Shown: positions 20,399 to 32,355, counted from the first letter of the stretch. The stretch: DNA of 64,000 nucleotides from Bacteroidota bacterium (GCA_016721435.1 JADKIC010000014.1:79711-143710), one strand, 5' to 3'. Numbers and translations: made by a program. The notes: generated from the letters alone by a model not told the origin.

Positions 20399-21541
20399 AT
20401 GAAAAAGCCGGATTTAAAGACCTTGCCCGGAAAGCTAAGGGTGTGGAAACATAAAAGGACCTTGCCTGGTGCAGCGCCGGGTGCGATTTCTCTTTCGCCT
20501 GATGCTGTACCTCCTAAATTGTATTTGACTTCTTTCAGTGCTGAGTTGTTGCTGGAGACACCTGTTGACTCTTTGGACATGATTAAGGAAAGAATTAAAA
20601 GTCATCCGGATTTGTTACATTGGGTCGAGTTGAAGGGTTTTGGAAACCGAGCCTTGCTGGAAAATTTTTGTCATGAATTTGGAATCCATCGTCTCGAAAT
20701 GGAAGATGTCATCAATACCTATCAGCGTCCGAAGCTGGAGGAATTCGATGATCATTTATTTATCGTGACGCGGTTACTAAAGACACATCAGGATGCATCA
20801 CTGCGTAACGATCAGTTATCGTTATTTCTTTTTGGAAAAGTCGTTATTACTATTCAGGAAAATTATGATGAACATTTTGATTCGGTGAGAACTCGAATTC
20901 GTACCGGCAAAGGACACCTTCGTTCCTCTTCTGCTGATTACCTCGCCTATACCTTACTGGATTCAGTAGTGGATACTTATTTTCCCTTGCTGGAGTTTTT
21001 CGGGGAGAAGCTGGATGAACTCGAAGATGAATTGTTTACATCTCCTTCTCGTCATTCCTTGCATAACATTCAGATTATAAAAAGAGAATTGATTGTATTG
21101 CGCCGAGCCGTTTTTGCAGAGAGAGATAAAGTAAAATGACCTGCTGAGATCTGCTTCACATCTTATCGGAAATCAAACAAAGTTGTTTTTCGCGATACGT
21201 ATGATCATACCATACAGGTGATGGACCTCGTGGAAAGTTACAAAGAGATCACCGCATCGCTGATGGATATTTATCTTTCCAGTGTCAACAACAGAATGAA
21301 TCAGGTGATGAAAGTACTGACGATTATCTCCACCATTTTCATTCCGCTTACTTTTATTGTGGGCGTGTATGGAATGAATTTTTCCTATACTGATCCCAAG
21401 AGTGGCGAAGTCTTGAAATGGAATATGCCTGAATTGTACTCGCCTTACGGATATTTGGGGGTGATGATTTTTATGTTCTTAGTGGTGGTGGTGCAATTGA
21501 TTGTATTCTGGCGTAAAGGCTGGATGAATAAAGGCGGATAA
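20399..21541 (+). CDS. corA: CorA magnesium/cobalt transporter, compensating indel pair
   Basis: CorA is a pentameric inner-membrane Mg2+ channel. The large N-terminal cytoplasmic domain runs to about residue 250. The C-terminal pair of helices carries the signature YGMNF (VVGVYGMNFSY), followed by FMFLVVVVQLIVFWRKGW. An in-frame TGA occurs at 21137, and the same frame resumes downstream. One extra A near 21133-21136 and one missing T near 21186-21190 explain it: between them the shifted frame reads NDLLRSASHLIGNQTKLFF, matching the family. The ATG at 20399 is preferred to an upstream TTG. The gene lies 5 bp upstream of priA, with which it may be co-transcribed. Confidence 0.92.
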
Positions 21542-21546
21542 GCAGG

Positions 21547-24024
21547 ATGAAGAGCGGGAGTTATTTCGTGGATGTTATTTTACCCTTGCCTTTACCGGAT
21601 TTATTTACCTATTCGGTTCCTGCTGCGATGGTCGATCGGATCATTCCCGGTACACGCGTTGTTGTTCAGTTCGGAAAGCAAAAAGTATATGCTGCATTGG
21701 TTTTTAAGTTACACACAATTGCTCCTTCCTTCTACGAGGTGAAACCGGTGATGGATATTCTGGATGAAGTCCCTGTGATTACTGAAGTGCAGTTTAAAAT
21801 CTGGAAGTGGCTTTCCGATTATTATTTATGTACTCCCGGAGATGTGATGGCAGCAGCATTGCCTTCTGCCTTGCGTCTGCAAAGCGAATCGCGTATTGTG
21901 AAAAATGAGGATTTCAAGGGCGATGTTTCATCCTTTACAGATCGGGAGTATTTGATTTATGAAGCACTGGAAACGCAGGCTGAATTATCACTGCATGATA
22001 TTGAAAAAATTCTTTCGCTGAAGCAGGTGATGCCGGTGATACGAAGTATGATTAATAAAAAAATCATTCTGGTGAGGGAAGAAGTGGATGAACGGTATAA
22101 ACCAAAATGGGTGGAGTATATTGCCGTGAATGATAAACTTTTTCCGGAAGACCGTCTCAACGATCTGGTAAATACACTCGAGAAAAAAGCACCCAAGCAA
22201 CTCGACCTTTTATTAGCTTACTTTCAAATGTCGCGCGATAGCGGAGAACCACAGGTGAATAAAGCAATGGCCTTGAAGAAAGCCGGTGTGACGACAACTG
22301 TACTGCAAGCGCTGGTGAAAAAGGAAGTCCTTCTTCTTTCGCAACAAAGAGAGGATAGGGTAGGGCATTACGAGGGTAAGATCATTGCTCCCTACACGTT
22401 AAATCCATTTCAGGTGCAGGCGTTACACGAAACGAAACAGGCATTTTCAGAGGGGAGTGTGGTGTTATTGCATGGCGTTACCTCTTCCGGTAAAACAGAG
22501 TTGTATATTCATCTGATCACCGAACAATTAAATTCCGGTGCACAGGTATTGTATTTATTGCCGGAGATAGCCTTGACGACACAGTTGATTGGTCGGTTGC
22601 AAAAACACTTCGGTGACCGGCTACTCGTGTATCATTCCCGCTTCAATGAGCAGGAGCGGGTTGAAGTCTGGAATAAAATCATTGAAGACAATAGCAACGC
22701 ATCTTCAACCGGTAAACTGGTAATCGGTGCCCGTTCAGCAGTGTTTTTACCTTTTAGCCGACTCGGTTTGATCATTGTCGATGAGGAACACGACCACTCC
22801 TATAAGCAAGTGGATCCTGCACCGCGGTATAATGCGCGGGACATTGCTATCGTGATGGGAGGCTATCAGGATGCCCGTATCCTGCTGGGAACAGCTACGC
22901 CCAGTATGGAATCTTACTACAATGCTGTATCCGGTAAATATGCCTTGGTGACCTTGGATCGCCGTCATGCAGAATTGCAAATGCCGGATGTGTTTGTTGT
23001 GAATATGAAGGAGGCGAGGAAGAGGAAGATGGTGAATGGTCATTTTTCGAATATGCTCATTGAACAAATTACAGATGTTTTGGCGCAGGGCGAACAGGCG
23101 ATCTTATTTCAAAACAGAAGAGGTTTTGCTCCCTACCTGGAATGCAATATCTGCTCCTGGACACCGCTTTGCGTGAATTGTGATGTATCATTGACCTATC
23201 ATAAAAAGAAGAATGAGCTGCGCTGTCATTATTGCGGCTATATGCAAACGTTACCTGTCAAATGCGCGGCCTGTGGTGATCAGGATTTAAGGATGAAGGG
23301 TTTCGGCACGGAACGGATCGAAGAGGAATTGCAACTCGTTTTTCCGGAGGCAAGAATTGCACGACTCGACTATGATACCACGCGATCGAAAACAGCGTAC
23401 CATCGGATCATCACCACTTTCGAAGAGGGTGCAGTAGATATTCTGGTGGGAACGCAAATGGTGACGAAGGGTCTGGATTTTGATAAGGTGCAACTGGTAG
23501 GGATTTTGAATGCCGATGCCATCCTCCATTATCCGGAGTTCAGAGCACACGAGCGGGGCTTTCAGTTATTAGCGCAGGTGAGTGGGAGGGCAGGAAGAAG
23601 AAAGCATGGCAGAGTCTTAATTCAAGCCTATGATGTTAGTAATCCTGTGCTGTCGTTTGTGGAAAGACACGATTACCCGGGATTTTATATGCATGAACTG
23701 AATGAAAGATATACATTTAGTTATCCTCCGTACTTCCGTCTCATTGAAATTCGTGTTAAGCATCGCGATGAGACGCAATTGGATCGGATGTCAAACGAAC
23801 TATCGCTCATCCTTCGTTCCCTCTTCGGAAAACGCGTACTCGGACCCACCACACCCTCCGTGAACCGCATCAGAAATTATTTCCTTCGCCATTTACTGAT
23901 CAAACTTGAAAAAACCCTGAGCGTAAAAGAAGTAAAAGCAAAACTCAGCCAGGCCCTCGAATCCTACCGCAAAAAACCCGAAAACCGACAACTCATTATT
24001 CAGGTAGATGTAGACCCGTTGTAG
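21547..24024 (+). CDS. priA: Primosomal replication restart helicase PriA
   Basis: The 825-residue protein is the DEAH-type 3'-5' helicase that reloads the replisome at stalled forks. Visible elements are the N-terminal 3'BD (YFVDVILPLPLPDLFTYSVP), Walker A HGVTSSGKTELY (near 313-324), DEEHDHSYKQ, GTATPSMESYY, the zinc-binding Cys cluster CNICSWTPLCVNCDVSL / CHYCGY / CAACG, and helicase motifs V-VI with GTQMVTKGLDFD and QVSGRAGRR. Length is normal. It starts 5 bp after corA. The 3' flank begins with a dispersed repeat that also follows the NifU-domain gene. Confidence 0.97.
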   Translation: MKSGSYFVDVILPLPLPDLFTYSVPAAMVDRIIPGTRVVVQFGKQKVYAALVFKLHTIAPSFYEVKPVMDILDEVPVITEVQFKIWKWLSDYYLCTPGDVMAAALPSALRLQSESRIVKNEDFKGDVSSFTDREYLIYEALETQAELSLHDIEKILSLKQVMPVIRSMINKKIILVREEVDERYKPKWVEYIAVNDKLFPEDRLNDLVNTLEKKAPKQLDLLLAYFQMSRDSGEPQVNKAMALKKAGVTTTVLQALVKKEVLLLSQQREDRVGHYEGKIIAPYTLNPFQVQALHETKQAFSEGSVVLLHGVTSSGKTELYIHLITEQLNSGAQVLYLLPEIALTTQLIGRLQKHFGDRLLVYHSRFNEQERVEVWNKIIEDNSNASSTGKLVIGARSAVFLPFSRLGLIIVDEEHDHSYKQVDPAPRYNARDIAIVMGGYQDARILLGTATPSMESYYNAVSGKYALVTLDRRHAELQMPDVFVVNMKEARKRKMVNGHFSNMLIEQITDVLAQGEQAILFQNRRGFAPYLECNICSWTPLCVNCDVSLTYHKKKNELRCHYCGYMQTLPVKCAACGDQDLRMKGFGTERIEEELQLVFPEARIARLDYDTTRSKTAYHRIITTFEEGAVDILVGTQMVTKGLDFDKVQLVGILNADAILHYPEFRAHERGFQLLAQVSGRAGRRKHGRVLIQAYDVSNPVLSFVERHDYPGFYMHELNERYTFSYPPYFRLIEIRVKHRDETQLDRMSNELSLILRSLFGKRVLGPTTPSVNRIRNYFLRHLLIKLEKTLSVKEVKAKLSQALESYRKKPENRQLIIQVDVDPL

Positions 24025-24029
24025 GGGAT

Positions 24030-24195
24030 CAAAATTTTACTTACTAAAATAGAATTGATGAATTGATGAATGGATGAATTAATGAATGTTTTGAATTATT
24101 ATAAAGTATTTGCTTTAGGAAAAATCCTCCGTGATTCTGTGTGCCCTTAGTGCCTTAGTGGTGAAAATGAAAATTCCTTCGAAGACGACGATCTC
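24030..24195 (+). repeat. Dispersed 3'-end-associated repeat, copy 1
   Basis: The first 170 bp after the priA stop closely resemble, in the same orientation relative to the gene, the sequence after the minus-strand NifU-domain gene (34480-34647). Shared blocks include a degenerate run of AATTGATG units, ATGAATGTTTTGAA, TCCTCCGTGAT, CTTAGTGCCTTAGTGGT and AATTCCTTCGA. No coding capacity is evident. Confidence 0.7.
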
Positions 24196-24338
24196 CATTC
24201 ACCTGAAATTTTGATAATATTATTCGAAACTATATTTTTTTTCAAACTGAAATCATCGCAAGGCTTCCCGATCAAATCAACCCATTGTCATACCTGTCTC
24301 CCGCCCATCGATCATCCATCATCATATCATCCATTTTC

Positions 24339-24626
24339 AAATCAACTCATTTTCAAATTTTCAAATCAACTCATTTTCAAATTTTCAAATCAACTCATTT
24401 TCAAATTTTCAAATCAACTCATTTTCAAATTTTCAAATCAACTCATTTTCAAATTTTCAAATCAACTCATTTTCAAATTTTCAAATCAACTCATTTTCAA
24501 ATTTTCAAATCAACTCATTTTCAAATTTTCAAATCAACTCATTTTCAAATTTTCAAATCAACTCATTTTCAAATTTTCAAATCAACTCATTTTCAAATTT
24601 TCAAATCAACTCATTTTCAAATTTTC
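24339..24626. repeat. Twelve exact copies of a 24-bp tandem repeat
   Basis: Twelve consecutive units AAATCAACTCATTTTCAAAT(TTTC), 24 bp each, give exactly 288 bp. The array ends 3 bp before the stop codon of the minus-strand TonB receptor gene. Because 24 is divisible by three, the array makes open frames on the plus strand that are almost certainly not genes. There are no variable spacers, so it is not a CRISPR. Similar TTTTCAAA strings occur near 42600. Confidence 0.95.
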
Positions 24627-24629
24627 AAA

Positions 24630-27396
24630 TTAATTCAATTCTACCAACAACTGCAGATAAAGCAACCTCCCAATCAAAGGTCCTCCGTAAACTTCATAGT
24701 GAAGATTTTCAAGTATATTGGAGCAACCAAATTTTAAAGTAGTTTTTGTTTCAGGAAAGCGCTTGTTGATTTGCGCATCCACCACTCCATAATCTTCAAT
24801 GGAACCTGTGAATTGTGGTGAACCCTCGAAAAGGAATCCCTGTACCCATTTATAATTGATGCTAAAGCCCCAGTTGCTTCCTATCTTATTGTCAATGTTA
24901 AGTCCGCTGAATCCGACATTGAATTTATTTTTGGGAGTATTGAATGCAGGAATTAAAGGATCATCAGAACCATTTCTGTCGAGTTCGTTCCATGACCAGT
25001 TCCCTGATAAGGAATAGAATTTACTGAAATAATAATTTAATCCAACCGTGAATCCCCGGGTAGTAACGATGTCTTCAGAGTTGGTGGCCACCCTCAAAAT
25101 ATTATTTAAAAATATAGGCAATGGTGATCCCTGCGCAACGGTGACATCTGCCCCCAGCTTATAACCGATAAAATTTTTATAGGTGCTATAGTAGGCATTC
25201 ATGTCCATGAATAATCGTTTGAATAACGTTACCCTATAGCCGACTTCAATGGTTTTTACTTCCTCAGGTTTTACCGGACTCACATTAAAATAAGAAAGTG
25301 TATCCACATTCTGATCATTGAATCCGGCAAAGAGGGATTCCAGCGTAACGAGGGAGTCAAATCCATTCAGATTGCCAATGAGGATCGCTCTTCCAACCTG
25401 ATAGTATAAATACTGATCTGCCATTGTCGGATTACGGATGGCGGAGCTGAAGGAGAGACGAAAAGTTTGGTTGTTGTCCGGATTGTAAACGAGGGAAGCC
25501 GCAGGTGAAAAGAGGTAGTCGAAATTTTCATTTTTATCCATCCGAAGCGTGGCATTGATTTTTAAACGATCAGAAAAAATCTTCTTGTCAATACCGGCAT
25601 ATAAACCATATTCAGAATTTTCAATGACTCTGTTGTTGGTGTCGCTGAAAATGGTGCCGCGGGAGTCGGGGAGGTATTTCCTGAAATTTGCTCCGGTGGT
25701 GAAGAGGAAACTGTCAATGTTGAATTTATACTCTCCATGAATATGATAGAGCGCTGACTTATCATAAAATTTCGAACCTCCTCCGGAAAATGTTTCTCTG
25801 GAGGTGATGCTTGAAAAGGCCGAATCAAAGGAAGCTGTGCCGGGCTGATAAGTAGCCTGATTTCCAAGTATGGGTTGTCCCGCTGTATTGGCATAGGCCG
25901 CCGCTCCGGCATGATAGAGTTGTAGCGAGTCGTAGTAATTCTGGATCAGAAAAGGATTGATGGATGCCAGATACTGCAGGTAATCGGGGTATTGTGAGAC
26001 TTGTGGAAACCCGGGAAAATTTCTGATTTTTTGAAAGTAATTGTTGCTGTTGAAGAAGAATACATAGTCTTTGATATAATCCGCATCGTCCTTTACGGCT
26101 CGTTGCAACAGTAATGCTGTGAAAATGCATCATAGGAATTTCCGGCATTTTCATTGGTGATGTATCCTCTTAAAAAAACTTATCCGGCTTACGGATTTCC
26201 AGTCTGTTTTGAAAGAAGAGAATATCTTTCAGACTATATCTGTTATCGCCCTGATATACCGTCGTGCCGTACCCGAAATTAGAGCTGGCAATGATTTCTG
26301 TTTCTTTTCCAATCTTATAATGCAAAGCACTATTTAATTTTAGATTTCTGGTGTTGTAATCAACGATGTCTTTTTCAGCATAGCCCTTTCTGTAAACAAT
26401 TCCAATACCCGGACGCAAGGCGGGAACCAGACTAAAATCTCCTCCTGAATAATATTCGTCACCGTAAACATTTACCGCATCATAGCCTCCGGGATTGTCA
26501 ATCCCACTCCTGGATTGAGGCGTTGCTGCCCTGTTATCTGCTTCCCAATCATTGGCCGTCAGATAAAATGCATTGAATTTCATGCCGAGTTTCTCAACTC
26601 CCGCCTTGTTCTTTTTCACCACGGCATAACGTATCGCGGTCTCCATTAAATTCCGGCTACCCGTTTTGAAACTGACCTCTAATCCCGGCTTCACAAACGG
26701 ACTCCTTGTAGTCATACTGATTACACCATTAAACGCATTGGGTCCGTAAAATGCAGAACTGGCGCCTACGATTAAATCCACTTTGAGGATATCCAATTCA
26801 GAACTTCCGAGGAAATTACCGAGTGAAAAGTTTAATCCCGGAGCCTGATTGTCCACGCCGTCAATGGTCTGCAGCGAACGTACCGGAGAAGTACTGTTAA
26901 ACCCCCGCGTATTCACTACTTTAAAACCCAGACTCGCTGCAGTGACATCTACGCCCTTCAATGCCCCCAAACCATCATAGAAGTTGGCGGCAGGTGTTTG
27001 TTTTATCGCGATAATATCCATGGCCTCTACCGTTAGCGCCGATTCCCGTTGCTTTTCCGTCAGCCGCGATTCCACCACACTGACCTCTTTTAATATTTTT
27101 TCATTGGTGCTCAAAAAGATTTGAAGAGGGGTGTTGGGATTTTGGATGTTGATCTCTTTCAACTGATATCCGATATAAGTCACTGTAATAGTAAAAGGGA
27201 CGCTTTGACCTTGTGTTTCCAGATTAAAATTGCCATCAATATCGGTGGTCGTTCCAATGGTGCTTCCCTTAATAGAAATCGTTGCGCCAATTAATGCCTC
27301 TTTTGATTTTTCATCTTTTACTACTCCTTTCAGGACTTGTGCAAACCCGGGAATGCCGGCTAAAACCAATAGAAATAGTAGAGTTATAGGACGCAT
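24630..27396 (-). CDS. TonB-dependent outer-membrane receptor with CarboxypepD_reg domain, two indels
   Basis: About 920 residues. The order is signal peptide (MRPITLLFLLVLAGIPGFAQ), a carboxypeptidase regulatory-like domain (residues 20-105, GVVKDEKSKEALIGATISIKG), a plug domain (about 130-250, containing VNTRGFNS and SSAFYGPNAFNGVI), then a long beta-barrel. The C-terminal half (24630-26108) has alternating strands up to RLLYLQLLVEL. The two frames join if one A (plus-strand T) is added to each homopolymer at 26172-26178 and 26122-26125, which restores KFFLRGYITNENAGNSYDAFFTALLLQRA. It probably imports a nutrient or siderophore. The substrate is unknown, and no SusD partner follows. Confidence 0.88.
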
Positions 27397-27543
27397 ATTT
27401 ATCAAGGGGATAGATTTGGTTTAAAACAAAAATAAAGAATTGTTGATTAACGTTCTTATTAAAATTTGAATAGTTATGGGAATTATGTGAAAGAAAGTCA
27501 TCGCTTCGTTTTAAGTAATCATAGTAATTTGCATTTTTGTACC

Positions 27544-28257
27544 ATGTTACGCGCGTTTCTTCTGATGTTACTGATCTGTTTCGCAGGTTCGGTTAAGGCC
27601 CAAAAAGAGAATTATCAGGTCTTTAAGGGTGATACCATCAACCGGAAGGACAGTAAGGGGTTGAAACAAGGAAACTGGAGGAAATATTACCGCACGGATA
27701 CCCTTTGTTCTGAAACCGTTTTCAAGAATGATAAGCCCATTGGCATTTCCAGAACATGGTATGAAAGTGGGAAACTGAAAGCCGAAGTGACGTTTGAGAA
27801 GGATAACCGAAGGTCTGATGCAGTATCCTATTTTGAGAGTGGGAAGGTCATGGCGAGAGGCAGATATTATAACTTAAAAAAGGATAGTGTCTGGACGTAT
27901 TTCGGGGAAAATGATTCCGTCAGATCAATAGAAATTTATAACAAGGGATTGCCGGTTGGTTTGTGGAAAGTGTTTTATGAAAATGGGATGCCGGCGGAAG
28001 AGAAGTCGTACCTGAATGGTAAACGGAATGGTGCTTATCGTCAATTCAACGATAACGGCAAGCTCCTTTTTGAGATGTCTTATAAGGAGGATAAAGAGGA
28101 AGGCCCCGTTAAAATTTATTATGAAGATGGGAAGATCCGTGAAACAGGTACTTACAGGTCGGGATTAAAAGAGGGCTCCTGGCTGGAGTTTGATAAAATC
28201 GGCAATATTGTTAAAAATGAAGTCTATAGAGCCGGTGTGTTGGTAAAGAAACCTTAA
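27544..28257 (+). CDS. YwqK/MORN-like repeat secreted protein
   Basis: About 237 residues with a signal peptide (MLRAFLLMLLICFAGSVKAQ). The body is a series of about 22-residue repeats with the pattern W.....G....E..Y..G....  (WYESGKLKAEVTFEKDN, YFESGKVMARGRYYN, FYENGMPAEEKSYLNG, YYEDGKIRETGTYRSG, EFDKIGNIV), as in MORN-like YwqK proteins. Despite the name toxin-antitoxin antitoxin given to some relatives, no toxin gene is near. I choose the internal ATG at 27544, as it starts directly at the signal peptide. It is divergent from the TonB receptor gene. Confidence 0.8.
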   Translation: MLRAFLLMLLICFAGSVKAQKENYQVFKGDTINRKDSKGLKQGNWRKYYRTDTLCSETVFKNDKPIGISRTWYESGKLKAEVTFEKDNRRSDAVSYFESGKVMARGRYYNLKKDSVWTYFGENDSVRSIEIYNKGLPVGLWKVFYENGMPAEEKSYLNGKRNGAYRQFNDNGKLLFEMSYKEDKEEGPVKIYYEDGKIRETGTYRSGLKEGSWLEFDKIGNIVKNEVYRAGVLVKKP

Positions 28258-28348
28258 ATTCAATTGTTGAAAAAATCCTGAGTGCGCAGTATTTCATCTG
28301 ATTTTAAGTCCTATTTTTCTTTAAAATATTTCTAAAAATCGGAAGGAT

Positions 28349-31300
28349 ATGATGAATGAAAGCAATACTCAAAAGGATTTATTTTCAGACCTGAGTTTAA
28401 CCATTGACAGGCTTTATCTCGTAGCAGGATGGGAACTGGATCTCGATCATCTGATCTTTTACCTCGATAGTTTACATAAGGATTTATTATTGGGTCTCGG
28501 CTATGAAAATATTCCCGACTCCCTCACCTTGCTGGAGTATGCCGAACGTTATGTGTATCCCGAAGATGTAAAGGTGGTGCAGGAGCGCTATGAATTCGCT
28601 TTGTCCTCTAAAGAAGATACTTCCTATACCGACCGTTTTGAACTTCGGTTGAAAGCTGTTGATGGTAAAGTCTATTATTTTCTGATCAACAGTTGGTTGT
28701 TGCGTCCCGGAGTCATTAGAGGGCAGGGACAAAATATCACCGATTTAAAATCGGCACATCACCTGATTGAAGATACATCTGCTTCCTTAAAATCGGTAAT
28801 TGAAAATACCGATGATTATATTTTTATAGCAAAATGTTCCGGTGAATTAGTGGCATTTAATACAAATTTCAGAACAATTTTATCTGATTTCTATGGTATA
28901 AATATCGAAGTAGGTGAGAATATTCTGCAGGTCATTCCGGAAGTGTTATATAAACAATGGACACCCTTGCTCTTCGGAGCTTGTGAAGGAAACAAACAGA
29001 TCAAGGAACTCGATATTCAGTTGAACAACATTTGGTATCATATAGAAATTTCTGTAAATCCTATTTTTAAGAATGAAACAGTGAGTTCGGTTTCTTTTTC
29101 ATCAGAGATATCACGACGAAGTGGCGGATGAGCCGACTGGATGCCTTAGAAACATCGGTTTTCGAAAAAGCGTTTAAGAGTAAACAACTCAAAGACGTAG
29201 TGAGCACCTTACTGGAAGGAATTGAAATTCTTGTTCCCGAGATGAAATGTTATGTTACGCAGAAAAAAAAGGAGGTGATGGCTCTGGAATGGCTGAGTGC
29301 ACCCGGTATTCCACCTTCGTATCTGAATGCTGTAAATGAAATAACCATAGATGACAAGCATGGCTCCTGTGGACTAGCAGCAGCTACTATGGAACCGGTA
29401 CTCATCAATGATATTCGTGATCATGCTTGCTGGGATAGTTATCGGGCTATCACACTTTTAAATGGATTTCAGGCCTGTTATTCTTTTCCGGTGATCAGCA
29501 GCGATGGAAAAGTGTTAGGGACCTTGGGAGCCTATTATTCCGACGTACATGAGATGACCGATTATGAAATGAGTCTGATGATTCGTTCCGTCAATATTGT
29601 CGGCATCCTCATGGAGAAAGACAATATGTTTCGCGAAATTCAGGGGCAAAGTAATCAGTTGCTGGAGATCAGTGCATCAGTTCCCGGTGTGATCTATATT
29701 GTGAAGATGGATAAATACGGGAATAGAAAATTCATGTATGTCAGTGATGGTGTGGAGAAGTACTTGAATATTTCCAAAGCGATGGCGATGGAGTCCTATT
29801 CCAATATCGTTGCCTCTGTTCTGGAAGGAGATAAGGTGAAGTTCAGAAATGCATTGGAAGAGTCTATTGGTAATAAAACGATGATGGAAATTGAATTTCA
29901 ATTATCGCCTGATGTTATTCCGGAGTTTCATTGTTTCTTTTTGCGCGCTGTCCATAGCTTCAAAGAAGATGGTTCCATTCTGACTTATGGTTCCGTTTTT
30001 GATATTACCAATCAGAAAAAAGCGGAAGGGAGTATTCTTCAAAAGCAAATGGAGCTCGAAGCCCTCATTAAATGTATTGATGATATCGTATTTGTTGTTA
30101 GATAGTAAGGATGTATTTGTGGATGTATACTGTCGCGATGAAAGTTTTCTTTATACAGATAAGGAAGTATTTATTGGAAAGGGTGTGAGTGACATTATGC
30201 CCGCTGAGGTCATTTCATGTTTTTCAAAGTCACGATTGGAATTAAAAGACAGGGATCAATCTTCCGAATTTTTTTATGAGCTGGACGCACGTGGTAATAG
30301 AAATTATTTTAAAGCCCGATTGATTAAAGTGACCGATTCCGACCTGGTCCTGGTCAGCGTAAAGAATATCACGCAGGAGAAGGATTTACATTTTATGAAT
30401 GAGAAACTGCGGACGATACTCGATGAAGCCGGTACCTATGGCTCCTTTGGTTCATTTGAGTTAAATCCGAAGGAACTATCATTCTTCTGTTCGTATCATA
30501 TTTATGAAATGCTGGGATTAACGTCCGAAAGAAAGGCAGGGAATTCTATGATTTTTTCTTTGCTGCTATTCATCCTGACGATGTTCAGATCTTTGAAAGC
30601 AGATTGAATGATGCCCTTTTGAATGGAGAAGGCTTTGAAATGGAATTTCGTTTGCTGCATCAATATGGTCATTATATCTGGTTGCGTTTTGTGGCTAAAG
30701 TGACCACTGATCCCCGCACGAATGAAAAGGTGGTTCAGGGTATTTTAAATAATGTGACCCGAACCAAACTAGCGGAAATTTCCTATAAGAAAAGAGGAAG
30801 TCTCCTTGAAGCCATCTCGCTTTTATCGCTCAAAATGATGGACGATGATCAATTGGATAGCTCCATTCAGCAGTTATTGAATAAGCTGGGAGAGTCCTTT
30901 GAAGTGAGTCGGATTTATTTGTTCCGGAATGCGCATGATCAGGTGCAAGGTAAATTTATGTCCAGCCAGATCATGGAGTGGACAGATGGAACCGTGGAAC
31001 CGCAAATTGACAATGAAGACATGATCAGTTTTGATTTTGTGGAGAACGGTTTCATGAGTTGGGTGGATGAGTTATCTATGGGCAGACCTGTTTTAGGAAA
31101 TGTACGGGATTTTCCGGCAAGCGTAAAAACCGTATTGACTGCGCAGGAGATCAAATCCATTTTAGTAGTTCCGGTTTTTGTCGCCGGTGAATGGTGGGGA
31201 CAACTTGGATTTGATGAATGCAGAGTAGAAAGGACCTGGCTCGAGGATGATGTGACCTTGTTGACTGCAGCAGCCAATCTCATCGGTAATGCCTTAGAGA

Positions 31301-32355
31301 AATACCGTTTGAATTCAGCCATTGCCAACAGTGAATCACGCTATAGAAATGCTTTCAATACCACAACAGAAGGGATGCTATTGTTGGATAAATCCGGTGA
31401 AATACGCTCTTGCAACGATGCCGCCGCTGCTCTATTGCAAATGGAGCAGGAGGAGTTTACGCAATGGTTGACGAATGGATCTGTTGCAGACGAATGGACA
31501 TGGTTAAATGCAGATGGTACTGTTGTGAAATCCGGAGACCATCCCCTATTAGACGCTGTTAAAGAAAGAAAATCATTATCGAATGTTACGCTTGGACTTC
31601 AGTCTGCCGGACAGCAAGTGAAATGGCTCCGGTTTAATATTTCCGTATTGATGGATAAAAAGAAAAAAGAGGAGACAGGACTCCTGATTTCATTTGCTGA
31701 TATCACTACAGAAATTGAACTGAAACAAGAACTTGCAACAACCAAACAACAAGTAAGGGCTAGAGTAGAAGGGCTGCAGGAAAGAATGAAGCGCGATTTG
31801 GGATTGCTTTCCGGTTATATGCGGTTGCAGCAGCTTTATTCTGATGATCGTGCATCAGCAGCGTTAAAATCTTCTCAAAGTAAAGTGAATGCCATGGTAC
31901 TGGCGCCGGAAACCATTTACACGAATGGAGAATTCACACCATCGCAGTTCTCCCATTACCTCGATAAAATATGCAGGGCGACCATTGCAAATACCAAAGC
32001 CGCAAATACCACAATCACCTGCTCGGTAGAAGGTGAACTCGCCGGACTTTCAGAAAGCAACATGATCACCCTGGCCTCAATAGTAAATGAACTCGTCGGC
32101 AATGCCTGCACCCATTCGTTCAAAAACCAACGGGAAGGATTAATACTTGTAGGATTAAAAACTCAAGGCGATTACCATGTACTGGAAATGGAGGATGATG
32201 GTAATGGCTTCCCTGAAAGTACAAACAAGAACAGCAGTTCTTCTCTTTCAATGGCATTTGTGAAAAGTCTGGTCACATTGCTCAACGGAGCCATGACGAT
32301 CGAGTCAAATAAAGGAACTAAAATTATTATTACTTTTCCGAAAGGAAAGAAGTAG
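28349..32355 (+). CDS. Multi-PAS/GAF histidine-kinase-like protein lacking H-box His, three indels
   Basis: Four frames (28349-29131, to 30105, to 30607, to 32355) make one protein of about 1335 residues. Breaks near 29095-29099 (missing T), 30098 (extra base) and 30541-30552 (missing base) restore FFIRDITT, LLDSKDVFVD and YDFFFAAIHPDD. Order: two PAS-like regions, a GAF (SCGLAAATMEPVLINDIRDH), three PAS, a second GAF (MSWVDELSMGRPVLG), a further PAS, then a HisKA_2-like region and HATPase_c (NELVGNACTHSF, DDGNGFPES). The helix corresponding to HHRVKNNL of HisKA_2 reads QERMKRDL, so the phosphoacceptor His is missing. It lacks a clear signal peptide or membrane helix, so it is probably cytoplasmic. 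No response regulator is adjacent. Confidence 0.85.

Noticed and set aside
24339..24626. CRISPR-like regularly repeated sequence
   Set aside because: Units follow each other directly with no variable spacers, and there is no cas gene.
24211..24737. Plus-strand frames of 140-150 codons across the 24-bp array
   Set aside because: They consist of a translated exact tandem repeat (24 bp is a multiple of 3) and overlap the 3' end of the TonB receptor gene; no real protein character.
27544..28257. Toxin-antitoxin module
   Set aside because: YwqK-like proteins are often labelled as antitoxins, but there is no adjacent small toxin gene and the protein has a signal peptide.
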